Shown here one piece after another: positions 1 through 12,454 of a DNA stretch of 64,000 nt (positions are counted from its first letter, which is position 1; each line of letters opens with the position of its first letter). This stretch comes from Phymorhynchus buccinoides. Its lineage: Eukaryota; Mollusca; Gastropoda; Neogastropoda; Raphitomidae. The translations under genes and the position numbers were made by a program. The stretch is taken from NCBI GenBank assembly GCA_017654935.2, contig CM065680.1:43165370-43229369 (forward strand), in the 5' to 3' direction. A model generated the notes under the pieces. It was not told the DNA's origin. It worked only from the letters and a program-made list of their open reading frames with translations, and ran no database searches.

Positions 1-179
1 TATTCTGATTATTTACAAGCCAAACCCTCACAGGGCCTCACTTGGTGTCCCCTTACCTGCGAATGACCCACATTTTACCTGTGAGCGCGGGACTGTCACA
101 AGCGGGGCCCAAACGGAAGAAGTCTTGGTACAGTTTAGCTTGACAAGTTGAACAGGCGAGAGATGAGAGAACAGCGGCG

Positions 180-240
180 ATGAAGGCGGCAATAATAGTT
201 TTCGTGGCCATCGCCTCAGCTTTTCTCTTTCTGGACAGAG
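180..240 (+). CDS. Ly6-like gene 1, coding exon 1 (signal peptide)
   Basis: ATG at 180 opens a short hydrophobic leader ending LFLDR. Donor GTACGT at 241 follows after one base of the next codon (phase 1). This start is preferred because it directly precedes a signal peptide and its phase matches exon 2. Confidence 0.72.
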
Positions 241-2522
241 GTACGTAATATTCCTCTTTGTTATCATCATTGAGAAGTTTATGTTCGGTGGGAAATTACT
301 TTGTGCTGGCTAGATTCCGAACGCGGAAATGACTCCTCCAGACCTCTCTTAGACTTACTAGTTACTTGGTCTCTTTTTCTTCTTCCCTTTAGTCAGTGCC
401 CACAATCAACAGGCTGATTTTTGGGCACTTTGGGTTGAGGTCCGAAGTGGTCGGTCACAATCCTACTCTTCATTTTTAAGGGGGGGGAGATTGAGATTCA
501 TTCAGTTATTGGCAGTGGCAATGCCATTCAATTCATCATGATCATCTCTGGTTCTGTCAAAGTCAAAGCATTGTTTCAGTAACAGAGTTGCTAACTCCTG
601 GAACTCACTGCTGCCACCTGAACTAAAAGAAATGCACCATCTACTAACGCCTTCAAAAATCTACTTGACAAAAATGAAAATTTTAGTGAAATGTTTTATG
701 ATTATGATGATTGAAATTGCAATCATAGTTTGATTGTTTTTCGCATGCAAATGCAACCTAATTAAATTAAAAAAATTCTGGATGGGACGTTTTATAAGCC
801 GCGAGGCTTAGGCAGAAGCCAGTCCCTTTACTACTACTACTACTACTACTACTAAATCAATGTTTCAGTTTTTTCTTCAGCTGTAGAGTTACAACCATCC
901 TGCTTATTCATTATCACTTTAGTTTGGTGTACTCAAACTGCAGATCATATCTCACATCTGTCATCTTAGCCTAGGAAGGGATCTGTTTGTTTCATGTTTG
1001 TCTTGGAGCCCAGAGTATACCTTATGTAGTTTCTTGGATCGGCTAGTCCTCAGCTTGCTGGGGGCAGCCCCCTGTAGTTCCCTTTTCGGTCCAGAATTAA
1101 TTAATTTCCCTCTTCTTTTTGTTTTAATTCTCAGACAAAATATATTCTCAGCTGACTTTTATTTTCTGGTCACATCCCAGGTGTGAACATTTACTTCTGT
1201 TTAAGTTGGTTCCACCTCCAGAGAAGAAGATGATCAGTTAATTGTCTTCCTGGCTGAAGAAGATGATGATCAGTCTTCTTCCTTGCTGTGCATGGCCACA
1301 ATCAACACTTTCATTATTTTGCCACGGAAATGTTGCCAGTCTGATGGTCAGTCGAGATTACTGAAATAGAGTCCCTACATTGTGGAGATTACTGGAATGG
1401 TCAACTTTGTCAACGTGACTATTCCGGTAATCAGTATTAGTCTACAGTTTCAGTTTTATCCCCTGATATGACAGAATCAGTGAATGTTATCATGATGTTG
1501 CCATTGCACACAGGTGTATAATATGTATGTAAGCTACTTTTTCTTGCCATTCTTGACTTTCATTCACACTTTCTACACCACCACCACCCCTTTCTTTTTG
1601 TACTCTCAGTTCTGTAGCAACAGGAGTATATTGGAATGAGAATGTGGTCTGTCTGTTTGTATGAGTATGTGTGTGTGTGACAAAGAATTCTTCCATTTCA
1701 CAGCGCAGCACCTACACTACTGTACCAATCTTAACAAAACTTGTCAGAAGAGTTCCTTGGGCAACACTAGATGCTCCCCGTGCTGTCAGACTGATCGAAT
1801 GACAAGCCATATCAACGTTATTCCTGTGAATCAAATTTAAATATCACAAAGACATTGATTATTTCAATAAATAATAGACGGCTTTCAACCAAACGAATGG
1901 CATCTAAGCAATGTTGTTTTGTTTTTTCTTTTGTAAATGATAAGGTACTGAGTATTGCCATACAGATTACGCGAATTAAAAACCCCAAACAATAACCCAA
2001 GAATAAAAAAATGTTCTCCCCTGACTTTCACTGTAACTGGGAGTACAGTTTGTATGGCTCTGCCATTTTGTTTACATCTCATCTACAGATTAGTCTTTAT
2101 AGAACTTTTGTGTTCGTGTCAGATAATCTTACTTTTGTATTATTTATGTGCAATATTTAGAGAGAAAAAACAACTAAAGCTTGTACTATATATTAACATA
2201 ATTCATTGGTTGATTTTCATTGTCGTTCTCAAGTTTTATCACTATTGTAATCCATTGTTTGTATGTTTCAGGCCTTGCCATCAAGTGTTTTGTTTGCAAT
2301 TCCTTTCATCAAGCTGACTGCGCTGACTGGTTTGATAATGTGACCCAGCATCTTGTCAAATGCAATGCAGGATACGAAAGGTGCCGCAAAGTAGTTCAAG
2401 AAGGTACTACACAGTAGTTTAAAACTAAAATTGTCTGTCTTTCTGTCTGTCATTTCATGTAAAACTTTTCCATTGGCAACAGACATGAACTCCCAAATTA
2501 CAATTTACTGTGGCAGCATTGC

Positions 2523-2569
<47 letters not shown>

Positions 2570-3818
2570 AGTCACATTGAAATAACACAAGTGGGTCATA
2601 TAGTAACAAAGGGTGATCATTTAGAAATAACAGGATCTGGTTTCTAAAGATCATAGTTTTTGTTTGTTTGTTAAACTTTTCCATTCCCATAAACCTTCAA
2701 ACAAAATATTATTGATGTAATGGTTAACTTAGGACGCTGATTTCACCGCCAGGGGGCAGTCAAACCAGTAGGGGCTTAGCGCGTTATATTCTTAGTTGGG
2801 GGTAGTGAGAGAGAGACGGAGATGAGTCCCTCCCCCTCTCTCTCTCTCACTACCCCCAACTAAGAATATCACGCGCTAAGCCCCTACTGGTTTGACTGCC
2901 CCCTGGCGGTGAAATGTGCGTCCTAAGTTGCTCATTGTTCATTATTTTATTACTCTTTATGTTTACAGACAGACTATGAATTTATTACTCTTTATTATAG
3001 TTTATATGTAAACTAACACATTACATTGATAGTTAATTATAGTTTTGTAATAAAAATAGTTTTAGAAGTTGAAATATCTGTCAGCCCACTTGATTGTCCA
3101 CAAAAAGAAGTTTTCTGTTAATTTAATTACTTCCTCTAAATAACAATTCTTTCAAATTAGACGGTCAGAATCAGTGCGCGAAATATACCTCTAGAGTTTT
3201 AGGGGGGTCGATACATCTAGATTTTTAGGTCGATGAATATGATGAAATTCTGCTTAACGTCCTCTGGTCTGGAACAGACACATATGGGACATTAGTAGAT
3301 ATAAAGATGGTGAGAACGATCCTGGAGTCAATGCCCGGAGGCAGTGCAACACCAGGAAAGTTCCACATTTTTAACAATACAGATGTGTATGCCGAGTATC
3401 GAACAAACTGCAGTAAACTGAATATTTGAGGATCATATTTTATAACCTTTCAACATTTGAACATCTCTCAGGTAAAAAAAATTGGTTCATCTAAATAAAA
3501 GTTTTGTAACCGATAATTCAGTGCTTTTTTTTTTACATTTTCTGCTGTCCCTACTTTCCAGTGTGGCTGGAGGACCACTGGGACGTGCGCTACATTCGCC
3601 AGTGTGCGATGGATGGCAAGATCGGCCAGCACCAGGGGCGTGTCTGCGAAGAGCGATACGGGTCGTACAACGTGCGCATGCGCTACTGTCACTGCAATAA
3701 CCAGGACGGCTGCAACTCGGCCCAAAGTCTCATGCCACTGAAAGGATGGAGTCACGTTCTCCTGCTCTTGGTATCTGTGTTAGCTTCATCTGTGCCTTGC
3801 TTATTGACTTATAGGTGA
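180..3818 (+). CDS. Ly6/uPAR-like secreted protein, quiver/sleepless-type (gene 1, three coding exons)
   Basis: Join 180-240, 2272-2403, 3562-3818 gives 149 residues; both introns are phase 1 with GT-AG ends. Seen: a signal peptide (MKAAIIVFVAIASAFLFL), then a cysteine-rich body starting IKCFVCNSF, a late CHCNNQDGCNSA block (the CC..D.CN-type signature of three-finger Ly6 domains) and a hydrophobic C-tail (about residues 125-149) typical of a GPI-anchor signal. Family knowledge: quiver/sleepless proteins are GPI-anchored Ly6 proteins that modulate potassium channels and nicotinic receptors in flies; molluscs have many uncharacterised relatives. Function here is inferred only from fold. A paralogue lies downstream on the same strand at 12397-22513. 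A poly(A) signal AATAAA sits at 3901. Intron 2 holds a G homopolymer and a palindromic MITE. Confidence 0.8.
548..856 (+). mobile_element. Truncated LINE-type repeat, 3' end with (TAC)n tail
   Basis: A broken frame reads FSNRVANSWNSL and, after a frameshift, APSTNAFKNLLDK, resembling the last residues of non-LTR retrotransposon ORF2 proteins. A stop is followed by an untranslated tail ending in a TAC repeat at about 828-854. A related piece lies at 13150-13343 plus 19416-19505, split by the DIRS element. Confidence 0.6.
2272..2403 (+). CDS. Ly6-like gene 1, coding exon 2
   Basis: Acceptor TTTCAG ends at 2271; donor GTACTA starts at 2404. Encodes LAIKCFVCNSFHQADCADWF and onward, containing the first cysteines of the Ly6 fold and an NVT N-glycosylation sequon. 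Phase 1 at both ends. Confidence 0.8.
2525..2568. repeat. G homopolymer (about 44 G)
   Basis: Uninterrupted G run in intron 2 of Ly6-like gene 1. Length may be limited by sequencing or assembly. Confidence 0.9.
2719..2936. mobile_element. Palindromic MITE carrying paired CTCF-like motifs (copy 1)
   Basis: The left arm AACTTAGGACGC is complementary to GCGTCCTAAGTT at the right end, and almost the whole 218 bp folds back on itself, with a GA/CT-rich loop. Each arm contains CCGCCAGGGGGCAGT (2746-2760 forward, 2895-2909 reverse). A second copy is at 31293-31507. No ORF, so non-autonomous. Confidence 0.85.
3562..3818 (+). CDS. Ly6-like gene 1, coding exon 3 with stop
   Basis: Acceptor TTTCCAG ends at 3561; stop TGA at 3816. 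Encodes the remaining cysteines (RYCHCNNQDGCNSA) and the hydrophobic C-tail. Markedly more GC-rich than the flanking DNA, as expected for real coding sequence. Confidence 0.82.
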
Positions 3819-3898
3819 TCAGATCAAGCATGATTTGTTTCGTTGAAAGTCTGTAAGAAGCTGAGCTGTACTGCCTTACTTAGTGGAAGAAACAAGAA

Positions 3899-3908
3899 AT
3901 AATAAAAA
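3899..3908 (+). terminator. Poly(A) signal of Ly6-like gene 1
   Basis: AATAAA at 3901-3906, about 85 bases after the stop codon; the nearest canonical signal on this strand. Confidence 0.5.
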
Positions 3909-4789
3909 TGTGGATGCATTTTCTTCATACATGTGGGCTGTATCTTGGACAGATCATATGAGTACATGGTTTAAGATTGTTGGTTTTATATTTAGGCAAT
4001 AGGGTCTGTTCGTGATTGATCCATGAAAATTATCTCATAAGGTAATATGTATGTAATAAGAAATAAGTCCATTGCCAGTACAGTACAATAATAAATTTCA
4101 TCATAAAACAAAACTTTGCCGATTGGAAATAAGAATTTGTTCATATATTGTAAATGAAGCAGATGATGCATTGCATGCACTGCCTCTCAAAAAAAAGTTT
4201 TGATTACTTTCTTATTGTTACTGAGACCTCAGACTGTATCACAACATGACACAAACAACGGTGTAATAACTTCTGCTGATCAATTGGGTGCAAAGAACGT
4301 GTGTGTCACATACATTTTTGTATAAATGGTGAATGAATGGAGGGGAATATGGCGCAGAAATATATGAAAGTAATACTGTAACTGGAAATGTCTTTGTAAT
4401 TAGAGATGTATGCATATTATGAACAAGTTTTGATTTTCATTGTCTGACTAACCATCTCCCCCTCATCTCTACCTGTATTGATTTCTGTTTACAGTAAATC
4501 CAACAGTGTATATTCAATCGAAACATGTTTCTTTTCCCTGTGAAATCCTGTTTAAAATTTGTCTCTTATTTTCTTTTCTTTTTTTGTTCATTGAAAATCC
4601 CCTTTTTTATGCAATTATGTAGATCCAAATGCAAATTAGAAAATCAATAACTGTATCTACCTGTAATTAAACATATTTGCATGTAAGTTTTTTCCCTACA
4701 AGAAAGCTTTACATGCTGATTTTTTTCTCTCTTTTTGTTTGTTTAGATGATCTTGAGAGAGAATGGGGATATTGTTTGAAAGTGTAGTA

Positions 4790-5098
4790 TTGTTGTTGTC
4801 TTACCCTGGCTTAAAGACTCCAGGGGTCATCCCAACAGCCGAAGCCTTTGAACATTATGATACAAATGCAAAAGCTAAGGATGAGAACATTACATGTGTG
4901 ACCGTTTTTGATTACCCCACCACATGGGCAGCCACACTCCGACTTCGGAGGATTTTAGACTGATGATGTTATGCTGGGAGCTTGTCATGGCTAAAGACAA
5001 TCCCTGCATAACTATGCAGAACATAGCAACATTTTTATGTAGCCTTGGTATTCTAGTTTATGTAAATTGGTCTAGACGCAGCCTTATGCCAAGGCGAG
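4790..5098. mobile_element. SINE-A copy (long form)
   Basis: Begins with TTGTTGTTG, then a shared core (CTGGCTTAAAGACTCCAGGG to CTCCGACTTCGGAGGA) and a further 130-bp part ending CTTATGCCAAGGCGAG. Related copies occur at 12808-12979, 44540-44703, 49659-49830 and 51384-51690. The leading TTG repeat suggests the tail of an element lying on the minus strand. Confidence 0.75.
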
Positions 5099-5099
5099 T

Positions 5100-7080
5100 A
5101 CACTGTAGTGAAAAGAGAAATCTTGTTCAGTGATGCTAAAATTAAAGTGCAAGCCAGAGTATGCATATAGAATTCTATCTTCATCCCAATCTCTCTTATT
5201 TTAGATTTATTTGATATCAAGGGCCTCCACACCTGAAGGTGTGTTTGTTTAAAACTAAAATAAAAATAAGAAAAAGTTTAAGCATAATATTAAGATTTTT
5301 TTAAATTTTATTGTGCTACAAAGAGATGAGATTTTAGTTATGTACAAGAATAAAGTAAAGGGATTAAACATCAGTTTTGCAACTTTAAATAAGACAACAA
5401 ATACAAATTTAAAAAAAAATTCTATTGAACCTGAAATTCCTTAGTTAATTCAGTTCACTTGTTATTTTTGTATGACTATCCAGTAGTTGAATGGTTGTTC
5501 ATGTTGGCTTACTTTCTATAATTTTGTACAAACTGTGAGGATAATAGGAGTAATAAGTGAAGTGAGAGAAAAAAACCAAGTGCTTTATCATGTATGCCAA
5601 GTGTGGAAATCTGTATCACTGAATTCCCAGTTTTGTTTAGTCAGTTATATATTGAGTTGAAGTACATTTTACTTTCAAGTTTGAATGTTCTTTGGAATGT
5701 ATTTAAAACTAAAGGTTGCTTGCATTTGGGGCGGAAAATTCCATCTTGTTTTCAAATCCTTAAAAATATATTATCCTGGAAGAAAGCTAAATATTTCAAA
5801 GTTATGTTTAGGTTTGTATTTATTTCTTGTAGTGAAATAATATGTTTATTTGGAAGATATACAACATATCAATATTAAAGGCATATCTTTGTTGGCATAT
5901 TCTTTTTTTAATTTTTGTGTACATTCCTGATCTGTGTTGTTTACTAACTTTATCAAAAGAAAACATCCATTGACATGTGTTTACACAAGACATGTGAATT
6001 CTGGTTTAATATTGGAATATGCATTGCATATCAAATTAATTTTTCAGTGAATTGCCATGCTTTACTGATGTGTATCTACTAAACTTTGTAGTTGTTTTTG
6101 TGCTTTTTTTTCTTTTTAAAGAAAGGCTTTTTGTCAGTCTTGATATGAAATAGTAATTGTAGAATCTAAGCGTGATGTTTTTTAATCACTAAATAGGCAG
6201 ATGTTAAGAAAAGCCCCCTCCTCCACACCCTTCCATTCATTTCAGGCTTAAAGACTGGCCGCTGTTGCATTCTCAGAATGAAAGGGGGCAGACATTTGCC
6301 ACTAAAAATGTTTTTTTGTTTTTTTTGCATAAATCCAGTTGAGATGTCTGTAGTACTTTTGTGCACAATTGTTCTTTGTTTATTAGTTTGTTTGTTTTCT
6401 ATTGGAATTTTCTTGTCTTTTTTTTTCATTTGTTGGATGGTTTTCAAACATATGTTATTATGTGTGTGTTTGCTTTTAAGATTTATTATATTATTTTATC
6501 ATCGACATCATCAAAATCCATATCAGTAACAATTATATATAAGCACAAACTTCTATCTGACATTTTGTATAGCTTAATCTGTACATATTATTTGCATTAC
6601 ATCCTTATCTAGACGCAATTTTATTTTCAAACATATTTTTCAGTTTCTTTTTCTATCGGCTTTTTCGGTCTTGATTTAATTAATGCTGTGTCCATTATCC
6701 ATTTGATTTATAAAGAAAAATGTCCATGAGTACTTGAAGAAAGTGAAAGAAATGTGCGTAAGAAGTTGAATGGTGAATGCAAAGAGTGTGCATTTTTCAT
6801 CTGCATAGCTTTTCGATGCATTCAAGTATGCCTGTGTATAAAACTTCTTTTATAACAAATATTCCAGTGTCCAAGAATGTTCAAATTCCATTTAATTGTG
6901 AGGTAATTTTTTGAGCATCTATCTCATTTCTGTTGCAGCGTGCATGTAAATACTTTTTTTTATAGGAATAAAGTTATATTTTATGGATGTGTTTCTTTGT
7001 GTCATTTGCATACCTACATGTTGTAACTTTTGATTTGATTTTTGTAAAATACATAAAATGTTTAAAAGTATATAATTCTG
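5100..7080. other. AT-rich intergenic region, nothing recognised
   Basis: Long A and T runs, no coding potential on either strand and no repeat shared with the rest of the window that I can see. Confidence 0.5.
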
Positions 7081-7082
7081 TA

Positions 7083-7084
<2 letters not shown>

Positions 7085-7133
<49 letters not shown>
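7085..7133. repeat. (AC)n microsatellite
   Basis: About 24 uninterrupted AC units. Confidence 0.95.
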
Positions 7134-7136
<3 letters not shown>

Positions 7137-7251
7137 ACACACATTTACTTACACATGAAATCAGAGTGTTTGCTCATATGTTACAACACAAAAGGGCAAA
7201 TAATGTAGTTTCTTAGTTGCATGAACACTCACCCACCCCTCCAGGTGCCTA

Positions 7252-7255
<4 letters not shown>

Positions 7256-7336
<81 letters not shown>
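7256..7336. repeat. (CT)n microsatellite
   Basis: About 40 uninterrupted CT units. Confidence 0.95.
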
Positions 7337-7342
<6 letters not shown>

Positions 7343-7541
7343 GGAAAAATGGGCCCGACCCAAAATCTTAATCGTTATGTAATAAAGTTTTTCAGTCTTC
7401 AGTCTCTTTTTGTTTATGTCGTTTGCATCCTACACCTCTTTTCTCTTCAACAATTTTTCTGTTTCTAAGTATCTCTATAGCTTTCTTTCAGTTTGTATAC
7501 CTCCATCCCTCCTCCTCCCCCTCGGATATCTGCATCTTACC

Positions 7542-7543
<2 letters not shown>

Positions 7544-7613
<70 letters not shown>
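7544..7613. repeat. (CT)n microsatellite, followed by a SINE-B tail fragment
   Basis: About 35 CT units. Directly after it, 7628-7672 reads TGACAGGAAACTGTCTGAGC then GAAGAAGAAG, the 3' end of SINE-B, so only the tail of that element survives here. Confidence 0.85.
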
Positions 7614-7618
<5 letters not shown>

Positions 7619-7794
7619 CTCTGTCACACATATGACAGGAAACTGTCTGAGCGAACGAAGAAGAAGATGTAAAGTTATCACTCAAAGGATGCGCGGACAG
7701 AACCTCAATCAGCTAGTGGACAAAACGCCTACTCATGGGAAATGAAAACGGATAAAGAAAAAGAAAGCTGATTCGGCCCGCTCGCTATGCTTCG

Positions 7795-8220
7795 CGATTT
7801 TTAAACTATGGGCACCGGGTTTGGAGTGCGTGGCATCAATCAAAATGTCTCCCACTGTGTTTGGACCATTAAGTATCACCTTGGCGGAGGTATGCACTGA
7901 AGTTGGAAATTTTATATCACTGCATTCCTTACACAATACTGATGAATGATATGTAAGGTTATAGAAGTCTGGCTAGTGGTTTACAGACTGCCCAACAGTG
8001 TTTGGACCAGTGAGTGCCTCCTTGACGGAGGTTTGCACTGAAGGTTAAAAAAGTATGTCATTGCATTTCCTGCATGATGTTGATAAGTAATAGGCCCATA
8101 CAAGGTATAGGGTTATCCGGCTAACGGTTTTTGAGTATGGCCAACAGTATGTGTTTAGACCAGTGAGTACTTCCTTGGCGGAGGTTCAAAATGTGTCCTG
8201 ATACCATTCTTGGATGATGC
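7795..8220. repeat. Three diverged tandem units of about 145 bp
   Basis: Three successive units share TGTTTGGACCAKTRAGTA-like, CCTTGRCGGAGGT and TGCACTGAAG blocks (starting near 7850, 7990 and 8150). Old and diverged; no ORF. Confidence 0.6.
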
Positions 8221-8799
8221 TGGTGTCATTTGCCTGTAACACACCCCTAATCCCCTCCCCCCTCCCAAACATCTTAGCCCCACCTTGTTAGTGTCCGTTT
8301 GGTGATATACCTCTACACAAATTTTGAAGTAATTCCTTCCAGTGGTGCTCAAGATATAACCCGTTTTCATATAACAGCCTCAAGGTTAAGGATCAAGAGG
8401 CTTCAAATGTCTCCTACTTCATTCTTTAGATTGTGATGATCAAGAATATATATATGGTTATGTGGATGTAAACCCGATGGTGTTTGAACTATAACCACTG
8501 CTAAATAAAAAGAACTTCAAAAGTCAAGATCATTAAGATAATCAATACTTTGCACCACACGCGACTTTGAGCCAGTCTACTAACTTGTCAATTTAGAAGC
8601 ATGTAACTGCAATAATGTGAAAGATGTGGCCAAAACACCAATTTGAAACCTCCATGCTCTACGCCCTTCATCGGTACCCCATTTTCGGAATCGCCATTAG
8701 TCGATGCACCCCCATACCAAGTTTGAACATTGCAAGTCCAAAGATGTAAAAGATATGGCATCAGGAAGAGTTTTCGGTTGTCAAGGTCATGGTTATATT

Positions 8800-9560
8800 G
8801 TTTCTATGGGACGTGGATTTCAGTTGTGTGGCCAACATGCAGATGGCATCCTTTACCTCTGGACCCATCTGCTATAATCTAGCACAGAAATGATATTGGG
8901 TGAGAACCAGTGATCGCATGGTCATGTTGGACGCAACCGGTGATGACTCGCAAATATAGGTCTATCTGCTATACGAACCTGTTTCTGGGGCTTTTTCCCG
9001 CCTCCCTAAAGTGGACCCACGGCCGCTTGCAATCGATGCATTTTAGACGACCCTTGATGGCTGAGCTTGACTTTTATCTTTGGGGGCAACAAGCTTACTG
9101 CGGATGGAGTTGCAAGGCTTTCTGTGGACGGAGATCCCACTCTTTCTGAGTTTGCTGTTGCATGAGAGCCTCTGTACGTGATGCCCCAGACGTATGGGAT
9201 GGACACATAGGTCTACCCAGGGGTAAGGGTTGGGAGTGATATTTTACTTGACATGCTTGAACTCGCGTCCACTTGAAGTAACCTGAGATGGAGAGGACTT
9301 CCTTCAGATGGTGGTTTTCCTGGTTCAGATCTTCTGGTGTGGTACAAATATTCGCTCAGGATGACGCCCAGTCTGTGTGTGCTCCAAAGGGATGCACGGT
9401 GGCTATTAATTGGAGGTACCCACACCGAACGGCTTTCCTGTAGGCCGGGCCAACACGCTGGAGATCAAGGCATCAGCGTGTTGAGCATGGTAATGGAACC
9501 GTCTTCCTCCATTCCTCTGGGGGATTTGATGGAGTGATGCTGACTGTTGAAGTGATCTCA
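8800..9560. other. GC-richer block without an intact gene
   Basis: Base composition is clearly higher in GC than the neighbours, suggesting a decayed coding or transposon segment, but every frame is broken by stops and I recognise no protein motif. Confidence 0.35.
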
Positions 9561-9639
9561 GTTGTAAAATCTTCCACGACTTCCTTGTTCGTTATAATTT
9601 ATTATGTGGGATGCAGCCAGTCGTGAACGAGTAGGAGGA

Positions 9640-10160
<521 letters not shown>

Positions 10161-10521
10161 TGTCCTTTCCGTATAGCAACCAGTCACTTTTGACTATAAT
10201 GTTGCTGTAAACTTTTGGAGGATAATCTTTTTCTTATTCTGTGGTGGTGACCAAATTCTTTATATGAAGTAATTGTACACACTTTAGGGGGTGACCATAG
10301 AAAAAGAATCAGAAGAGAGAGAGGGGAAGAGAAAGTGAATACACATACAAACTATCAGATTGGCTTCCAGAATCAATAGGAAAAATCAAATGAAGAACCA
10401 CCTAGTTCTGGGCTGGGAAGGGGAAGACTACAGGGAGCTGTCGATCTACGGGAATGCGCGAGACAACAATCAAAAAGAAGAAAGTGGACAGGAGAGAAAG
10501 AAGAAAATAGAAAGCTTGGCC

Positions 10522-10697
10522 CAGCATGCAGCCAGGTCCCGCTGATCGGTCCCCAACATCATGCCGCGCAGAGCAAGAGAATGACCCAACCAGCCAGGTC
10601 CCGCTGATCGGTCTCCAACATGATGTCGCGCAGAGCAAGAGAATGACCCAACCAGCCAGGCCGTCCCGCTGATCGGGCCCCAACGTGATGCCGCATA
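10522..10697. repeat. Minisatellite, three units of about 73 bp
   Basis: Units contain AGCCAGGTCCCGCTGATCGG, then CAACATGATGYCGCGCAGAG and AGAGAATGACCCAACC. The third unit is slightly altered. Confidence 0.8.
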
Positions 10698-10860
10698 ATT
10701 GGGACAAATTAAACTTTATTTTTCAAGGATAAAGATGTTAGACAACGCCTAGTTTTCCAATCTAAGAGAGAGAGAGATCAGATAGACACAGGGAGATATC
10801 AGATCTAGACAGACCAAAAAACAGACAGACAAGATCGAGAGACAGACGCACATACATATA

Positions 10861-11075
10861 GGGGAAGACGGGGTAAAAAGCGCATGGGCGGGTAAGAAGC
10901 CCACCCCAATTATCTCATGAAATAAAGAAAATTTCAGTCAAATTTGCCCATGAGACGAATGCTAGACAGTTAACGCTCGTCTCATGGGCAAAATGAGACT
11001 GAAATTTGCTTCATTTCATGAGATAATTGGGGTGGGCTTCTTACCCGCCCATGCGCTTTTTACCCCGTCTTCCCC
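10861..11075. mobile_element. Palindromic MITE, TA target duplication (copy 1)
   Basis: Starts GGGGAAGACGGGG and ends CCCCGTCTTCCCC, with TA on each side (10859-10860, 11076-11077). The 215 bp form a near-perfect hairpin; only short differences break the symmetry. TA duplication suggests a Tc1/mariner-type transposase. No ORF. Confidence 0.85.
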
Positions 11076-11287
11076 TAACAGCGAACTAATAATACTAACT
11101 CTTTGCTGTAATCTTCTTGTGGTCTTTAAAAATACTAACCCAATACAGTAGAACTAACATGAGGAAGAACTTTTTTCTAACAGAGTCACTGATCAGTACT
11201 GGAACAATCTCCCTGCACAAACTAAACTTAAAACCTCCTAGATAGTGATCCCCAAATTGCTGTATTGAAATACAATTATGATTAATA

Positions 11288-11501
11288 GGGGAAGACGGGG
11301 TAAAAAGCGCATGGGCGGGTAAGAAGCCCACCCCAATTATCTCATGAAATGAAGCAAATTTCAGTCTCATTTTGCCCATGAGACGAGCGTTAATGTCTAG
11401 CATTCGTCTCATGGGCAAATTTGACTGAAATTTTCTTTATTTCATGAGATAATTGGGGTGGGCTTCTTACCCGCCCATGCGCTTTTTACCCCGTCTTCCC
11501 C
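11288..11501. mobile_element. Palindromic MITE, TA target duplication (copy 2, opposite orientation)
   Basis: Same termini and TA flanks (11286-11287, 11502-11503). Its asymmetric inner bases match the reverse complement of copy 1, so it lies in the opposite orientation. The two copies are nearly identical, so they are young. Confidence 0.85.
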
Positions 11502-11739
11502 TAAGACAATGATTGCTCAAAAAGCGTCACAGCTATGCCAATCTAATTGCAAAGCAAAATCACTAAAAACGAACAATCAAAAGAAAGGGCACATCAAGAG
11601 GCCACGAGGCCTGGCTGCCCTGAAGATCTGACCTGATTATTATGCCACGGAACCGTGGCATATAGGCCTAGATCACATAGTGTATCACACAGACTACTAT
11701 TGTTCAGCGCTGAAAGGTAAAACACACAAAGACAGTCTT

Positions 11740-11912
<173 letters not shown>

Positions 11913-12396
11913 TACACTGCACGCACTCACGCACATACACACACCACACATACACGCACGCACGCTCACGCATACACACACACGCGCGCGCGCGTCAATA
12001 AAGATAATTTTGACTTGACTTCAAACACATGTCCACGTGACACAACATACAGACAGGGACACTAAGACGTAGAGAGGGTGTCGGGGCCTTTCAGTTGTGG
12101 CCGTGACGAGAATAACGATTGCCGAAACGGTATCCCTGTGAGGGCCCCACTAGAGGGAGAGTGACACAAATTCAGTGACAAACATTGCGTCACAAGCTAA
12201 AATAAATAATTAAACTGTTTTTTCACGATTTTCGTACAGTTACCTTTTGCATCTGTAAACATTTTTTTCACACCCCCATGTATTTTTGTATTTTACGTTG
12301 ACACACCTGTGTGCGCATCTCGTCGGATTGAGGCCACAGGTGTGACAGCCAGAGAGAGGCGCTTTCAAAGGTGACACATTTCTGAGGTACGCCACA

Positions 12397-12454
12397 ATGG
12401 CGACCGCGGAATGGTACCTGGCGGTCTTCCTTTTAATCTCGTTTTGCTCCTTGG
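12397..12454 (+). CDS. Ly6-like gene 2, coding exon 1 (signal peptide)
   Basis: ATG in context CACAATGG; encodes the leader; donor GTAAGA at 12455; phase 1. Confidence 0.7.
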
